NCBI GenBank assembly: GCA_036387475.1
Contig: DASVTR010000015.1
Location: forward strand, 124,001 to 188,000
From: DASVTR01 sp036387475
GTDB lineage: Bacteria; Acidobacteriota; Blastocatellia; Pyrinomonadales; Pyrinomonadaceae
Direction of reading: 5' to 3'
DNA: 64,000 bases
The notes under the pieces were generated by a model. It saw only the letters and a program-made list of their open reading frames with translations, was not told the DNA's origin and did not search any database. Shown piece by piece: positions 1 to 9,012 of the stretch (positions are counted from its first letter, which is position 1; every line of letters begins with the position of its first letter). Both the position numbers and the translations under genes were made by a program.

Positions 1-2
1 AT

Positions 3-1118
3 CTAAGGAGCGTCGATTATTTCCTTTCTCGCCGTCAACGCTTCGATTCTCGCTCTGTTAACTCGATAGCCGATACCCGGAAGCTCAGGCGCGTTGATAG
101 TGCCGCGCGAATTGACGGTCACGGGCGGCTCGATAATATCTTCGTGCCAGTAACGCTTGCTTGCGGAAACGTCGCCGGGCAAAGTGAAGCCTGCGAGCGT
201 CGCCAGGGCTATGTTGTGCGCCCGACCGATGCCGGATTCCAACATCCCGCCGCACCAGACCGGAATATCGTTTTCACGACAGATATGCTCGACGCGCCGC
301 GCTTCCCGGTGTCCACCGACGCGGCCCAGTTTGACATTGATAATACGGCATGCCTGCAACTCGATTGCCTTGCTCGCATCCTCCGCCGAGCGTATGGATT
401 CATCCAAACAGATTGGAGTACGCACCTGCTGTTGCAGCTTCGCATGATCGAGCATGTCATCATAGGCGAGCGGCTGTTCAATCATCATCAAATCAAACTC
501 GTCGAGCGCGCGAAAGAGCGTTGCGTCCGCGAGTGTGTAAGCCGAATTAGCATCGGCCATCAACTTTATCTGAGGGAAACGCGCGCGCACCTGTTCGATA
601 ATCTCTCTGTCCCAGCCCGGCTTAATCTTAATTTTGATGCGCTGGTATCCGGCCTCCAATTCGCGCTCGATCTTCTCAAACAAAGCGGCGGGAGTTTCCT
701 GAATCCCGATGGAAACGCCGCAAGGGATTTCCGCACGCTCGCCGCCGAGATGCTTCCAGAGCGGCACGCCCGCCCGCCGCGCTTCCAAATCCCAACATGC
801 GGTCTCAAGCGCTGCCTTCGCCATACGATTTCCGCGCACCGCTTTCATCAGAGAGAAAATATCCGCAGCGCTCTCGACCTCGCGCCCCGTAACCGTGGGA
901 GCGAGAAAATTCTTCAACGTGCTCCAGGCGCTTTCCGTCCACTCTTCGCAGTAGAAAGGGCCTTCGCCAGCCGTGCACTCGCCCCAGCCCTCCGCGCCAT
1001 CCCCGTCAACAACACGCACGAGCACGATGCGCCTGAGGGTCGTGCGCCCAAAGCTGGTTTCAAAAGCGTGCACGAGCGGCAGATTAATCTCGCGTAGCTC
1101 GACGGTCTTAATAATCAA
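3..1118 (-). CDS. menC: o-succinylbenzoate synthase / enolase-superfamily enzyme
   Basis: The 371-residue protein is an enolase-superfamily enzyme that most resembles o-succinylbenzoate synthase of menaquinone synthesis, which dehydrates SHCHC in the cytoplasm. Visible landmarks are a KIKIK lysine motif near residue 163, the metal ligands in MADAN (about 187), MIEQP and CLDES, and the late INVKLGRVGG loop. Length fits the family. The start is TTG with a GGAG ribosome site eight bases upstream. A hairpin terminator separates it from sufU upstream, so it may have its own transcription. Relatives with N-acylamino-acid racemase or dipeptide epimerase activity look alike; no other men genes are in the window, so the exact substrate is an inference. 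Confidence 0.8.
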   Translation of the reverse strand: MIIKTVELREINLPLVHAFETSFGRTTLRRIVLVRVVDGDGAEGWGECTAGEGPFYCEEWTESAWSTLKNFLAPTVTGREVESAADIFSLMKAVRGNRMAKAALETACWDLEARRAGVPLWKHLGGERAEIPCGVSIGIQETPAALFEKIERELEAGYQRIKIKIKPGWDREIIEQVRARFPQIKLMADANSAYTLADATLFRALDEFDLMMIEQPLAYDDMLDHAKLQQQVRTPICLDESIRSAEDASKAIELQACRIINVKLGRVGGHREARRVEHICRENDIPVWCGGMLESGIGRAHNIALATLAGFTLPGDVSASKRYWHEDIIEPPVTVNSRGTINAPELPGIGYRVNRARIEALTARKEIIDAP

Positions 1119-1173
1119 AGTTGCAACTCCACGGATAAAAGCATTATGCCCGTCTCAGGCCGCTTTGTCAGCA

Positions 1174-1207
1174 GAACAAAAAGAAAGACGGCCACCTCTG
1201 ACCGTCT
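1174..1207 (-). terminator. Rho-independent terminator after sufU
   Basis: Read on the minus strand, an 8-bp stem (AGACGGTC with GGCCGTCT, one U-G pair) closes a 6-nt loop and is followed by TTTCTTTTTG. It sits about 80 bases after the sufU stop and should end the suf transcript before menC. Confidence 0.75.
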
Positions 1208-1284
1208 CCTGCTATTTTGGGAATTTGTTGCCGACTATCTTCTCGAATTCTTGGATTCGATATTGCAACCCATGAGTTCAAAAT

Positions 1285-1734
1285 TCACTCGGTTGAAACC
1301 ATGTCTTCGCCATTGAGCGCCGCGTGCATCGTGTGCCACGAAAGACTGGCACACTTAACGCGCGCCGGAAAATCGCGCACGCCCGAAAAGATTGTCAACC
1401 GACCGAGATGATTCGGAGTTGCCTCTTCATCAAGCTGGCCCGTCACCATGCGATGAAACTCGTCGAACAAACTTTCCGCTTCCTGCTTCGTCTTGCCCTT
1501 AATGCTCTGCGTCATCATGCTCGCCGCAGCCTTCGAGATGGCGCAGCCAGACCCTTCAAAGCTGATGTCTTTAACCACATCATCTTCAAGCTGCATGTAG
1601 ACGTTCAACTGGTCGCCGCAAAGTGGATTGTAGCCTTCGGCAATACGGTTTGCCCCATCAAGCCTGCGAAAATTGCGCGGCTTCTTATTATGGTCAAGGA
1701 TGACCTGCTGGTAAAGGTCGCTTAATTCAGACAT
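1285..1734 (-). CDS. sufU: SufU-type iron-sulfur scaffold / sulfur acceptor
   Basis: The protein is about 149 residues and belongs to the SufU/IscU family, which accepts sulfur from SufS or carries nascent clusters in the cytoplasm. Three family cysteines are visible, in NPLCGD, GSGCAIS and VKCASL, with the aspartate after the first. I chose the ATG at 1734 (MSELSDLYQQ). A longer open frame runs 31 codons upstream, but those codons come from the inverted-repeat spacer and do not resemble the family. It is the last gene of the suf operon, next to sufS, its expected partner. Confidence 0.9.
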   Translation of the reverse strand: MSELSDLYQQVILDHNKKPRNFRRLDGANRIAEGYNPLCGDQLNVYMQLEDDVVKDISFEGSGCAISKAAASMMTQSIKGKTKQEAESLFDEFHRMVTGQLDEEATPNHLGRLTIFSGVRDFPARVKCASLSWHTMHAALNGEDMVSTE

Positions 1735-1740
1735 GTTTGG

Positions 1741-1846
1741 TATTTGCGATTTTAGATTTGCGATTGGATAAGGAATAAGAGATTTTGATTTTTTAATCTT
1801 TAGCCCTGAGCCAATCAAAAACTGCAAATCAAAAATCTAAAATTTC
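1741..1846. repeat. Intergenic inverted repeat, GATTTTAGA class
   Basis: The sufS-sufU spacer is an imperfect palindrome. The left arm holds GATTTTAGATTTGCGATTGG and the right arm its approximate complement near 1811-1846. The same words recur at 54545-54656. Confidence 0.7.
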
Positions 1847-1847
1847 T

Positions 1848-3116
1848 TTAGCTGAAAACCTCTATGACCTTCTCGATAGCGCGCGCCAGCACCCCGATTT
1901 CCTGTTTGGTATTGTAAAAGGCGAAAGAGGCGCGGGCGGTCGCGGGCACGTTGAAGCGTTTCATCACGGGCTGCGCGCAGTGATGTCCGGCGCGAACGGC
2001 GATGCCCTCCTGATCCAGGATAGTGCCAATGTCGTGTGGATGAACGTTTTCAATGACAAACGATAACACGCTCGCCTTTTCGCGCGCCGTGCCGATGAGC
2101 CGCACGCCCTCTATGCTGCCGATTCTTTCGGTTGCATACTCTAAAAGCTGTTGCTCGTAGGCGACCGATTGCTCGCGCCCAATGCTGCTCAAATAATCAA
2201 TCGCCGCGCCGAGGCCGATTTGCGAAGCGATAGCGGGCGTGCCCGCTTCAAATTTATTGGGCAGGCCCGCATAGGTCGTCTTCTCGAAAGAGACGGTTCG
2301 AATCATATCGCCGCCGCCCTGAAACGGGTTCATCTTCTCCAAGAGTTCGGCCTTGCCGTAAACGATGCCGCTGCCGGTCGGAGCAAACATCTTATGGCCG
2401 GAGAAGACATAGAAATCACAGTCGAGGTCTTGCACGTCAATCGGTAAGTGAACGATACCCTGCGCGCCGTCAATCAAGACAGGCACGCCGTATTTGTGCG
2501 CGCGATTGATGATCTCCTTGACGGGGTTGATCGTGCCGAGCGCATTGGAGATGTGCGTGACGGCGACAATCTTTGTCCGCTCGTTCAAGAGCGCATCGTA
2601 CTCATCAAGAATAAGCTCGCCCGCATCATTCATCGGAATCACACGCAACGTCGCTCCCTTTTCCTCACAGAGCATCTGCCACGGAACGATGTTCGCGTGA
2701 TGCTCCATCGCGGAGATGATGACCTCGTCGCCCTCTTTGACGAACTTGCGGCCATAGCCGTGCATGACAAGATTGATGCCTTCGGTCGCGCCGCGCACGA
2801 AGATACATTCCTTCGCATCGCGTGCGTTGATGAAGCGCTTGACCTTCTCTCGCGCGCCTTCGTAAGCGGTCGTCGCGCGCTGGCTCAAATAATGCACGCC
2901 CCTGTGAATGTTCGAGTGCTCTTGCTCTAGGTAAGTGCTGCCGCGATCTATGACGACCTGCGGGACTTGCGAGGAAGCCGCGTTATCCAGATAGACGAGC
3001 GGCTTGCCGTTGACCGTCTGCTTCAACACGGGGAAATCTTCTCGTACCCGCTCGACATCCCACTCAGCATCCGCAGCATGCCGTTCTACTGTGATTGATT
3101 TCTCTGTAGCTAACAT
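1848..3116 (-). CDS. sufS: Cysteine desulfurase SufS
   Basis: This 422-residue PLP enzyme takes sulfur from cysteine as a persulfide for cluster assembly. The PLP lysine is in FSGHKMF (about residue 242) and the persulfide cysteine in AGHHCAQP (about 380). The short loop around that cysteine and the length are typical of the group II SufS branch rather than IscS. It lies between sufD and sufU, each separated from it by an inverted-repeat spacer, and should be co-transcribed with them. The ATG at 3116 is in a poor ribosome-site context, which may reduce translation relative to sufB and sufC. Confidence 0.95.
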   Translation of the reverse strand: MLATEKSITVERHAADAEWDVERVREDFPVLKQTVNGKPLVYLDNAASSQVPQVVIDRGSTYLEQEHSNIHRGVHYLSQRATTAYEGAREKVKRFINARDAKECIFVRGATEGINLVMHGYGRKFVKEGDEVIISAMEHHANIVPWQMLCEEKGATLRVIPMNDAGELILDEYDALLNERTKIVAVTHISNALGTINPVKEIINRAHKYGVPVLIDGAQGIVHLPIDVQDLDCDFYVFSGHKMFAPTGSGIVYGKAELLEKMNPFQGGGDMIRTVSFEKTTYAGLPNKFEAGTPAIASQIGLGAAIDYLSSIGREQSVAYEQQLLEYATERIGSIEGVRLIGTAREKASVLSFVIENVHPHDIGTILDQEGIAVRAGHHCAQPVMKRFNVPATARASFAFYNTKQEIGVLARAIEKVIEVFS

Positions 3117-3125
3117 AATTCAATG

Positions 3126-3212
3126 CAAAATCTAGAATCCAGAATCCAGAAGAACAGAAAGAAGAATAAGATGGTTGCAGCCACTTCTTCTGGATTCTGA
3201 CTCCTGATTTTA
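3126..3212. repeat. Intergenic inverted repeat, TCAGAATCC class
   Basis: Arms of repeated CAGAATC words flank an A-rich stretch and the core GGTTGCAGCC. The sufD stop codon lies at the element's edge. Related copies are at 21596, 22398, 27190, 30681 and 51409. Confidence 0.75.
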
Positions 3213-4565
3213 GGCTTCAAGGCGCGCGTGCAGGCGGTTCAGAACGGCCTCGTCCAACTGTGCCTTGATTGATTCAATCTTGATCTTCTCAATCACTTCT
3301 TCGGCAAAGCCGTAAGTGAGTAAATTGCGCGCAATGTCCGGGTGCAGGCCGCGACTCGCCAGATAAAAAAGTTCTTCATCTTCAAGTTGGCCCACGGTCG
3401 CGCCGTGCGCGCATTTAACATCGTCCGCAAAGATTTCCAGTTGCGGTTTAGTGTCCACGCGCGCTTCGTTTGAGAGCAACAAATTCCTGTTCGTCTGCCG
3501 CGCGTCCGTCTGCTGCGCGCCCTCGCGCACGAAGACTTTGCCGTTAAAGACTGCGCGCGATTTGCCGTCAAGTATGCCTTTGTAAAGCTGTTGACTCGTG
3601 CAATGCGGCTGCCGATGGTCTATCAGCGAATGCGTGTCTGCGTGTTGGCCGGTGCTGACAATATACAACCCGTCAACCGAACATTCAGCGCCTTCGCTAT
3701 CAAGCAAAACATTAATCTCGTGGCGCGAAAGTTGCGCGCCGAGCGTGATCGTCGTCGAGTTAAAGCTGCTGCTACGATTAAGCTCTGCGGTCGTCGCGGC
3801 AATATGAAAGGAGCGCGCGCTTTCGTTCTGCACCTTGTAATGTTCCAGACGCGCATTGTCTGCCAGCACAATCTCTACGACGGCGCTCGTCAAGTAAACT
3901 GATTCCTCTTGCGTACTCGCATAGCTCTCAATAACGGTGGCCGCGCTGTCGCGCTCACAGATAATCAGGAGTCGCGGAAAAGTTGCCACAGGATTTTCCT
4001 GCCGCGCGTCGGAAATAAAGAGGACATGCAGCGGCGCTTTCATCTGCACGCCCTGCGGAATCAGGACGAGCGCGCCCGTTTGCAGAAACGCCGTGTTGAG
4101 CGCCGTAAAGCCGTTCACGTTATAATCAGCGCCGCGCGCCAATTGCTCGCGCAAGACCTTTTCGTAACGCGCATCTTTAAGCGCTTCAGCCAGATTCAAG
4201 ACGACAACATTTTCCGGCAAAGCTTCGACGGATGAGTGGTCTTGACTGTAAAAGCCGTTGACGAAAACCAGGCGACTGCGATTCGCTTCTTCGTAAGTGA
4301 AGCCCTTTAGTTGCTCCGCATCGAGGGGCTGAAAGTCCGCGCCTGACAGAAGCGACGGCTCGAAATCAATTTTCGTGATGGGAGCGACGTTCGTGTATTT
4401 CCACTCTTCTTCATCAATCGTCGGGAAACCGAGTTGCTCAAAACGATCTAAAGCGCTTTCGCGCAAGCGTGCGACCCAGCTTGCGCTGTCCATGCCTCGC
4501 TGCTCCTGAATCTGTCGAAACGCATCACGATACGTCGTCTTTTCTTTTGCGATTTGAGTAGCCAT
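3210..4565 (-). CDS. sufD: SUF complex subunit SufD
   Basis: The 451-residue protein is a SufB/SufD-family beta-helix subunit that pairs with SufB and SufC to build iron-sulfur clusters. The C-terminal part holds typical SufD text: FNGKVFVREGAQQTDA, ARVDTKPQLEIFADDVKCAHGAT and LFYLASRG. The N-terminal helical part contains DEEEWKYTNV, also characteristic. It starts 42 bases after sufC. The ATG at 4565 (MATQIAKEKT) has no strong ribosome site but no better start is visible. The gene order sufB-sufC-sufD-sufS is the canonical one. Confidence 0.95.
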   Translation of the reverse strand: MATQIAKEKTTYRDAFRQIQEQRGMDSASWVARLRESALDRFEQLGFPTIDEEEWKYTNVAPITKIDFEPSLLSGADFQPLDAEQLKGFTYEEANRSRLVFVNGFYSQDHSSVEALPENVVVLNLAEALKDARYEKVLREQLARGADYNVNGFTALNTAFLQTGALVLIPQGVQMKAPLHVLFISDARQENPVATFPRLLIICERDSAATVIESYASTQEESVYLTSAVVEIVLADNARLEHYKVQNESARSFHIAATTAELNRSSSFNSTTITLGAQLSRHEINVLLDSEGAECSVDGLYIVSTGQHADTHSLIDHRQPHCTSQQLYKGILDGKSRAVFNGKVFVREGAQQTDARQTNRNLLLSNEARVDTKPQLEIFADDVKCAHGATVGQLEDEELFYLASRGLHPDIARNLLTYGFAEEVIEKIKIESIKAQLDEAVLNRLHARLEA

Positions 4566-4607
4566 TCCTTTTCAACTAACCCTTGCCGAGCGCGACCTAC
4601 AGCTTCC

Positions 4608-5357
4608 TTAAGCCGCGGCGGTCTTAATCCAATCGTAGCCCTTCTCTTCAAGCTCAAGCGCCAATTCCTTACCGCCTTCCTTGACGATGCGGCCACCGGC
4701 TAACACGTGCACGAAATCCGGCACGATATAATTGAGCAAGCGCTGGTAGTGTGTCACGAGAATGATGGCGTTATCTGCGTTGCGTAGTTGGTTGACGCCG
4801 CCCGCGACGACGCGCAGCGCGTCAATGTCTAATCCTGAATCCGTTTCATCCAGCACGGCGAGCTTTGGCTCAAGCACGGCCATCTGCAAAATCTCGTTGC
4901 GTTTCTTCTCGCCGCCCGAAAAGCCTTCGTTAACCGAACGCGACATAAAGCTGGCTTCCATTTCGACAATCTTCGCGCGCTCCTTCAACAAATCCTTAAA
5001 CTCAAGCGGGTCTAGCTCCTCTTCGCCGAGATGCTTGCGCTTTTCGTTGTAAGCCAGCCGCAAGAATTGTGCGTTCGACACGCCCGGCACTTCAATCGGA
5101 TACTGGAACGCCAGAAAGATGCCTTCACGCGCGCGCTCGTCCGGCGCGAGTTCCAGCAGATTTCGGCCCTCAAATAGCACCTCGCCCTTTGTCACTTCAT
5201 AAGCCGGATGCCCCGCCAGCACCTTAGCCAGCGTAGATTTCCCGGAACCGTTTGGCCCCATAATGGCGTGAACTTCGCCCTTTTTGACCGTCAGGCTGAT
5301 GCCCTTCAAAATCTCATTGCCGTCAATAATCGTATGTAAATCACGAATCTCTAACAC
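4608..5357 (-). CDS. sufC: SUF complex ATPase SufC
   Basis: The 249-residue protein is the ABC-type ATPase of the SufBCD scaffold. Visible motifs are the Walker A GPNGSGKSTL near residue 34, the Q-loop in FQYPIEVPGV, the SufC-type signature FSGGEKKRNE and the Walker B with LAVLDETDSGLD. It has no membrane segments and acts in the cytoplasm. The start is GTG. Genes sufB and sufD flank it on the same strand; an inverted repeat fills the gap to sufB. Confidence 0.96.
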   Translation of the reverse strand: MLEIRDLHTIIDGNEILKGISLTVKKGEVHAIMGPNGSGKSTLAKVLAGHPAYEVTKGEVLFEGRNLLELAPDERAREGIFLAFQYPIEVPGVSNAQFLRLAYNEKRKHLGEEELDPLEFKDLLKERAKIVEMEASFMSRSVNEGFSGGEKKRNEILQMAVLEPKLAVLDETDSGLDIDALRVVAGGVNQLRNADNAIILVTHYQRLLNYIVPDFVHVLAGGRIVKEGGKELALELEEKGYDWIKTAAA

Positions 5358-5381
5358 AATAAATTTTCTCCGAAAAATTTA

Positions 5382-5456
5382 AGAGGCTAGAGGTCAGAGA
5401 TCAGAGGTTAGGTTAAAACACCCTGTCGTTTGACTGACCTCTAACCTCTGACCTCT
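5382..5456. repeat. Intergenic inverted repeat, AGAGGTCAG class
   Basis: The left arm is a run of AGAGG-type words and the right arm (about 5433-5456) is its complement in ACCTCT words. It fills the sufB-sufC spacer. The same class recurs at 39174 and 62509. Confidence 0.75.
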
Positions 5457-5459
5457 GCT

Positions 5460-6896
<1,437 letters not shown>

Positions 6897-6978
6897 CTTG
6901 TTTTATCCCGCTTCACTCGCGAGCGAAGCTTTTCTCTCTCTTTATCAAAAATTATCGCTTGCTTCTCAACACCGGCTT

Positions 6979-7464
6979 TCAAGCGCTGCGCTGTGTTGCG
7001 CCCGACGACTGCTGCAATCTTTGAATCTGGTGAATCGTCGCATCCACGTTCTTTTCCGTGCCGATAAGCTGCGCCAGCGTAATCTGGCTGAGCGCGTTCT
7101 GCACTATCTCATGCAGGCCGACAATGACGGGGCGAATGCCGCAATCACCCGTGTGCACGCAGACATCCATAACGCCCGTGTAGCTCTTGCAATGCGTTTC
7201 GACTTCATCTTCGTCAAGCACGCGAATAACGTCGCTCAAGAGAATCGCGGACGCTGGACGAGACAGGTAATAGCCACCCTTGTTGCCCCTCAGCGACTGT
7301 ACCAACCCGGCCTTGCTCAGTATCCAGAGCAGTTTTCCAGCGTTAGCCACGGAAATCCCCTCGCGTTCGGCCATCTGTGCAAGCGTCAGCGATTCGCCCT
7401 CTTTCAAATAAGCGAGCTGCAACAAACAACGCAAGCCATACTCTTCCTGTGCCGAAACCTTCAT
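6979..7464 (-). CDS. Rrf2-family regulator heading the suf operon
   Basis: The 161-residue protein is an Rrf2-family winged-helix regulator. The N-terminus (MKVSAQEEYGLRCLLQLAYL) and the recognition-helix region (EREGISVANAGKLLWILSKAGLV) are typical. Three cysteines in the C-terminal half, spaced C-x9-C-x5-C (in ETHCKS, DVCVHT and GDCGIR), can ligate an iron-sulfur cluster. The related IscR spacing is C-x5-C-x5-C, so this is an offset version. It directly precedes sufB, so I infer that it senses cluster status and regulates the operon, probably including itself. It could be called sufR or iscR, but orthology is uncertain. Confidence 0.88.
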   Translation of the reverse strand: MKVSAQEEYGLRCLLQLAYLKEGESLTLAQMAEREGISVANAGKLLWILSKAGLVQSLRGNKGGYYLSRPASAILLSDVIRVLDEDEVETHCKSYTGVMDVCVHTGDCGIRPVIVGLHEIVQNALSQITLAQLIGTEKNVDATIHQIQRLQQSSGATQRSA

Positions 7465-7501
7465 CTTGAAATCTCGTCTGCTCTTTCAGGATTCGCAAGC
7501 T

Positions 7502-7529
7502 ATTTTAACATACCTTACTTTTTTGTCAA
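7502..7529 (-). promoter_or_regulatory. Sigma-70 promoter of the rrf2-suf operon
   Basis: On the minus strand there is a perfect -35 box TTGACA (7524-7529), a 16-base spacer and a -10 box TAAAAT (7502-7507), about 38 bases before the rrf2 ATG. The AT-rich spacer GTAAGGTATG is a plausible place for Rrf2 binding. Confidence 0.7.
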
Positions 7530-7620
7530 GATTGCTAAACCACTTATAAAACGAGAGATAAAGCCGAAGCCGGGATTTTCGTTCAAGAATTCCACCCCAA
7601 GTTCTCAGCACAAAAGAACC

Positions 7621-7648
7621 GATGCGTTGAGGCCATTCTCAACGCATC
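7621..7648. terminator. Hairpin terminator between tonB-like gene and suf operon
   Basis: GATGCGTTGAG (7621-7631) pairs perfectly with CTCAACGCATC (7638-7648) around a 6-nt loop. The plus-strand side is followed by GTTTTT and the minus-strand side by a weaker T run. It probably ends transcription of the TonB-like gene on the minus strand. Confidence 0.7.
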
Positions 7649-7702
7649 GTTTTTCCTTGATGGTGATTTGAAGCGGTCGGGATTTGGCTTCCCGCCGACG
7701 GT

Positions 7703-8887
7703 TTATAACGTGAAATTGAAGTTGATGTAGCCGACAACGCGTACGGGTTGGCCGTCTACAAGCGTCGGGCGAAACTTCCAGCGCCGCGCGGCGTCCACCG
7801 CAGCCTGACGCAACATCACCGGGCCGGTAGTGCTCTGCGCAGTGCTGACCGCGCCCGTCTGATCCACTTCAACATAAACCGTGACGACGCCGGTAATGCG
7901 CGCGCCCTTGGCGGTTTGCGGATATGAGGGGTTGACTTTCTGCGTCGCCTTATCAATCAGAGAACCGACGTTAACGGGCTTTCCATCCTGAGCCTTCGCG
8001 CTTTCGCCAGGCTGCGCGCTGGTGTTGAAGGGCGGCTGTGGAGTTTGCGTGCTACGCGTCTCGGCGACTGTATTCGTCGTCGTCGTTGGCGGGGGGTTGC
8101 TCGCGCGCACCGTCGAGTTATTTGCAGTCTCATTGCGCGCGAGGTCATTGGTCTCGGCGCGTGCAGGGATGGTGCGCGGGCTACTGACCGTTCTGCGCAC
8201 AGGAGTCATGCGCGCCTCTTCGCCGGAGAGTTTCTGTCGTGCAGAGGCCATCTCGCCCTGCCATTGCTGGCGCTCCTGATTATTGCGGGCCAGCGACGCG
8301 CGCAGGCTTGAGACATCTTCCAGAAGAGCGGTGGCGGCTGTCGCTTTTGTCTCTTCGGCGCTCATCTGTCGAGCCTGTTCGGCAATACGTTCGAGCAGAG
8401 TGCGCAGGCGATCAAGGTCGCTGATGGCATCGGCTGGCAACTCTTTATCCGCCACGTTAATCCCGAAAGACCTGTAGCGCTCGATATGTTCGCGCGCTCC
8501 GTTGAGCGCCTGTCCGGCGAGCGCAAAATAATTTTCGGTAGAATTTTCATTTTGCGCCGAACGCGCCGCATAAATCTCTTCGAGCAACGCTTGCGCACGC
8601 ATGTAGCTACCTTCCTCAAGACAAATGCCCATCAACATGAGCCGCGCCACACCGCGCACCGCATCATCTGTCGCCGTCTTGCGAATCATATCGAATTCGT
8701 TGGCTGCCGCCGAAAGATTGTGTGCGGCGGCCAGCGCACGCGCTCTTGCCAGGCGTGCGCGCATCGCTTCCGTCTCCGATGTAGACTGAGCAGAGATGGA
8801 TGTCATTGTTGAAACAATGACGAACATGACAGCTAAAAGTTTTCCGCTACTTGGTCTGTTGGGGTTACGTGTCCATTTCTCTCTCAC
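7703..8887 (-). CDS. Secreted protein with TonB C-terminal domain
   Basis: The 394-residue protein begins with a basic stretch and a hydrophobic segment ending in SISAQ, which can act as a signal peptide or anchor. Next comes a helical region of about 170 residues (ARLARARALAAAHNLS onward, possibly TPR-like), then a Thr/Pro/Asn-rich linker. It ends in a TonB C-terminal domain: YPQTAKGARITGVVTVYVEV, then ARRWKFRPTLVDGQPV. Such domains contact outer-membrane partners; ExbB/ExbD genes are not nearby. The GTG start has an AGGAG site eight bases upstream. Its real partner is unknown. Confidence 0.75.
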   Translation of the reverse strand: MREKWTRNPNRPSSGKLLAVMFVIVSTMTSISAQSTSETEAMRARLARARALAAAHNLSAAANEFDMIRKTATDDAVRGVARLMLMGICLEEGSYMRAQALLEEIYAARSAQNENSTENYFALAGQALNGAREHIERYRSFGINVADKELPADAISDLDRLRTLLERIAEQARQMSAEETKATAATALLEDVSSLRASLARNNQERQQWQGEMASARQKLSGEEARMTPVRRTVSSPRTIPARAETNDLARNETANNSTVRASNPPPTTTTNTVAETRSTQTPQPPFNTSAQPGESAKAQDGKPVNVGSLIDKATQKVNPSYPQTAKGARITGVVTVYVEVDQTGAVSTAQSTTGPVMLRQAAVDAARRWKFRPTLVDGQPVRVVGYINFNFTL

Positions 8888-8900
8888 TATTCAAACTCCT

Positions 8901-8931
8901 AAAAATAAAAGCGAGCTTAAGAGGCTCGCTT
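8901..8931 (-). terminator. Rho-independent terminator after the amidohydrolase gene
   Basis: On the minus strand AAGCGAGC (8924-8931) pairs with GCTCGCTT (8909-8916) around a 7-nt loop, followed by a T-rich stretch (TTATTTTTA). It lies about 80 bases after the amidohydrolase stop and just upstream of the TonB-like gene. Confidence 0.75.
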
Positions 8932-9012
8932 GCAAGTAGATCATCAATCTCGGATGAAAGACTCGCTACGATAGCCTACCGGATGTTTCGGCGCAAGCCG
9001 TTAGGGCCTGCT

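Noticed and set aside
144..1097. A 317-codon open frame antisense to menC
   Set aside because: It lies wholly opposite a well-recognised enzyme gene, has no homology I recognise and no ribosome site. High-GC codon use commonly creates such frames.
1735..1827. A 31-codon N-terminal extension of sufU, and similar extensions of gdhA and the BamD-like gene
   Set aside because: These codons are translations of spacer hairpins and do not match the protein families. Better starts with ribosome sites or family-type N-termini lie downstream.
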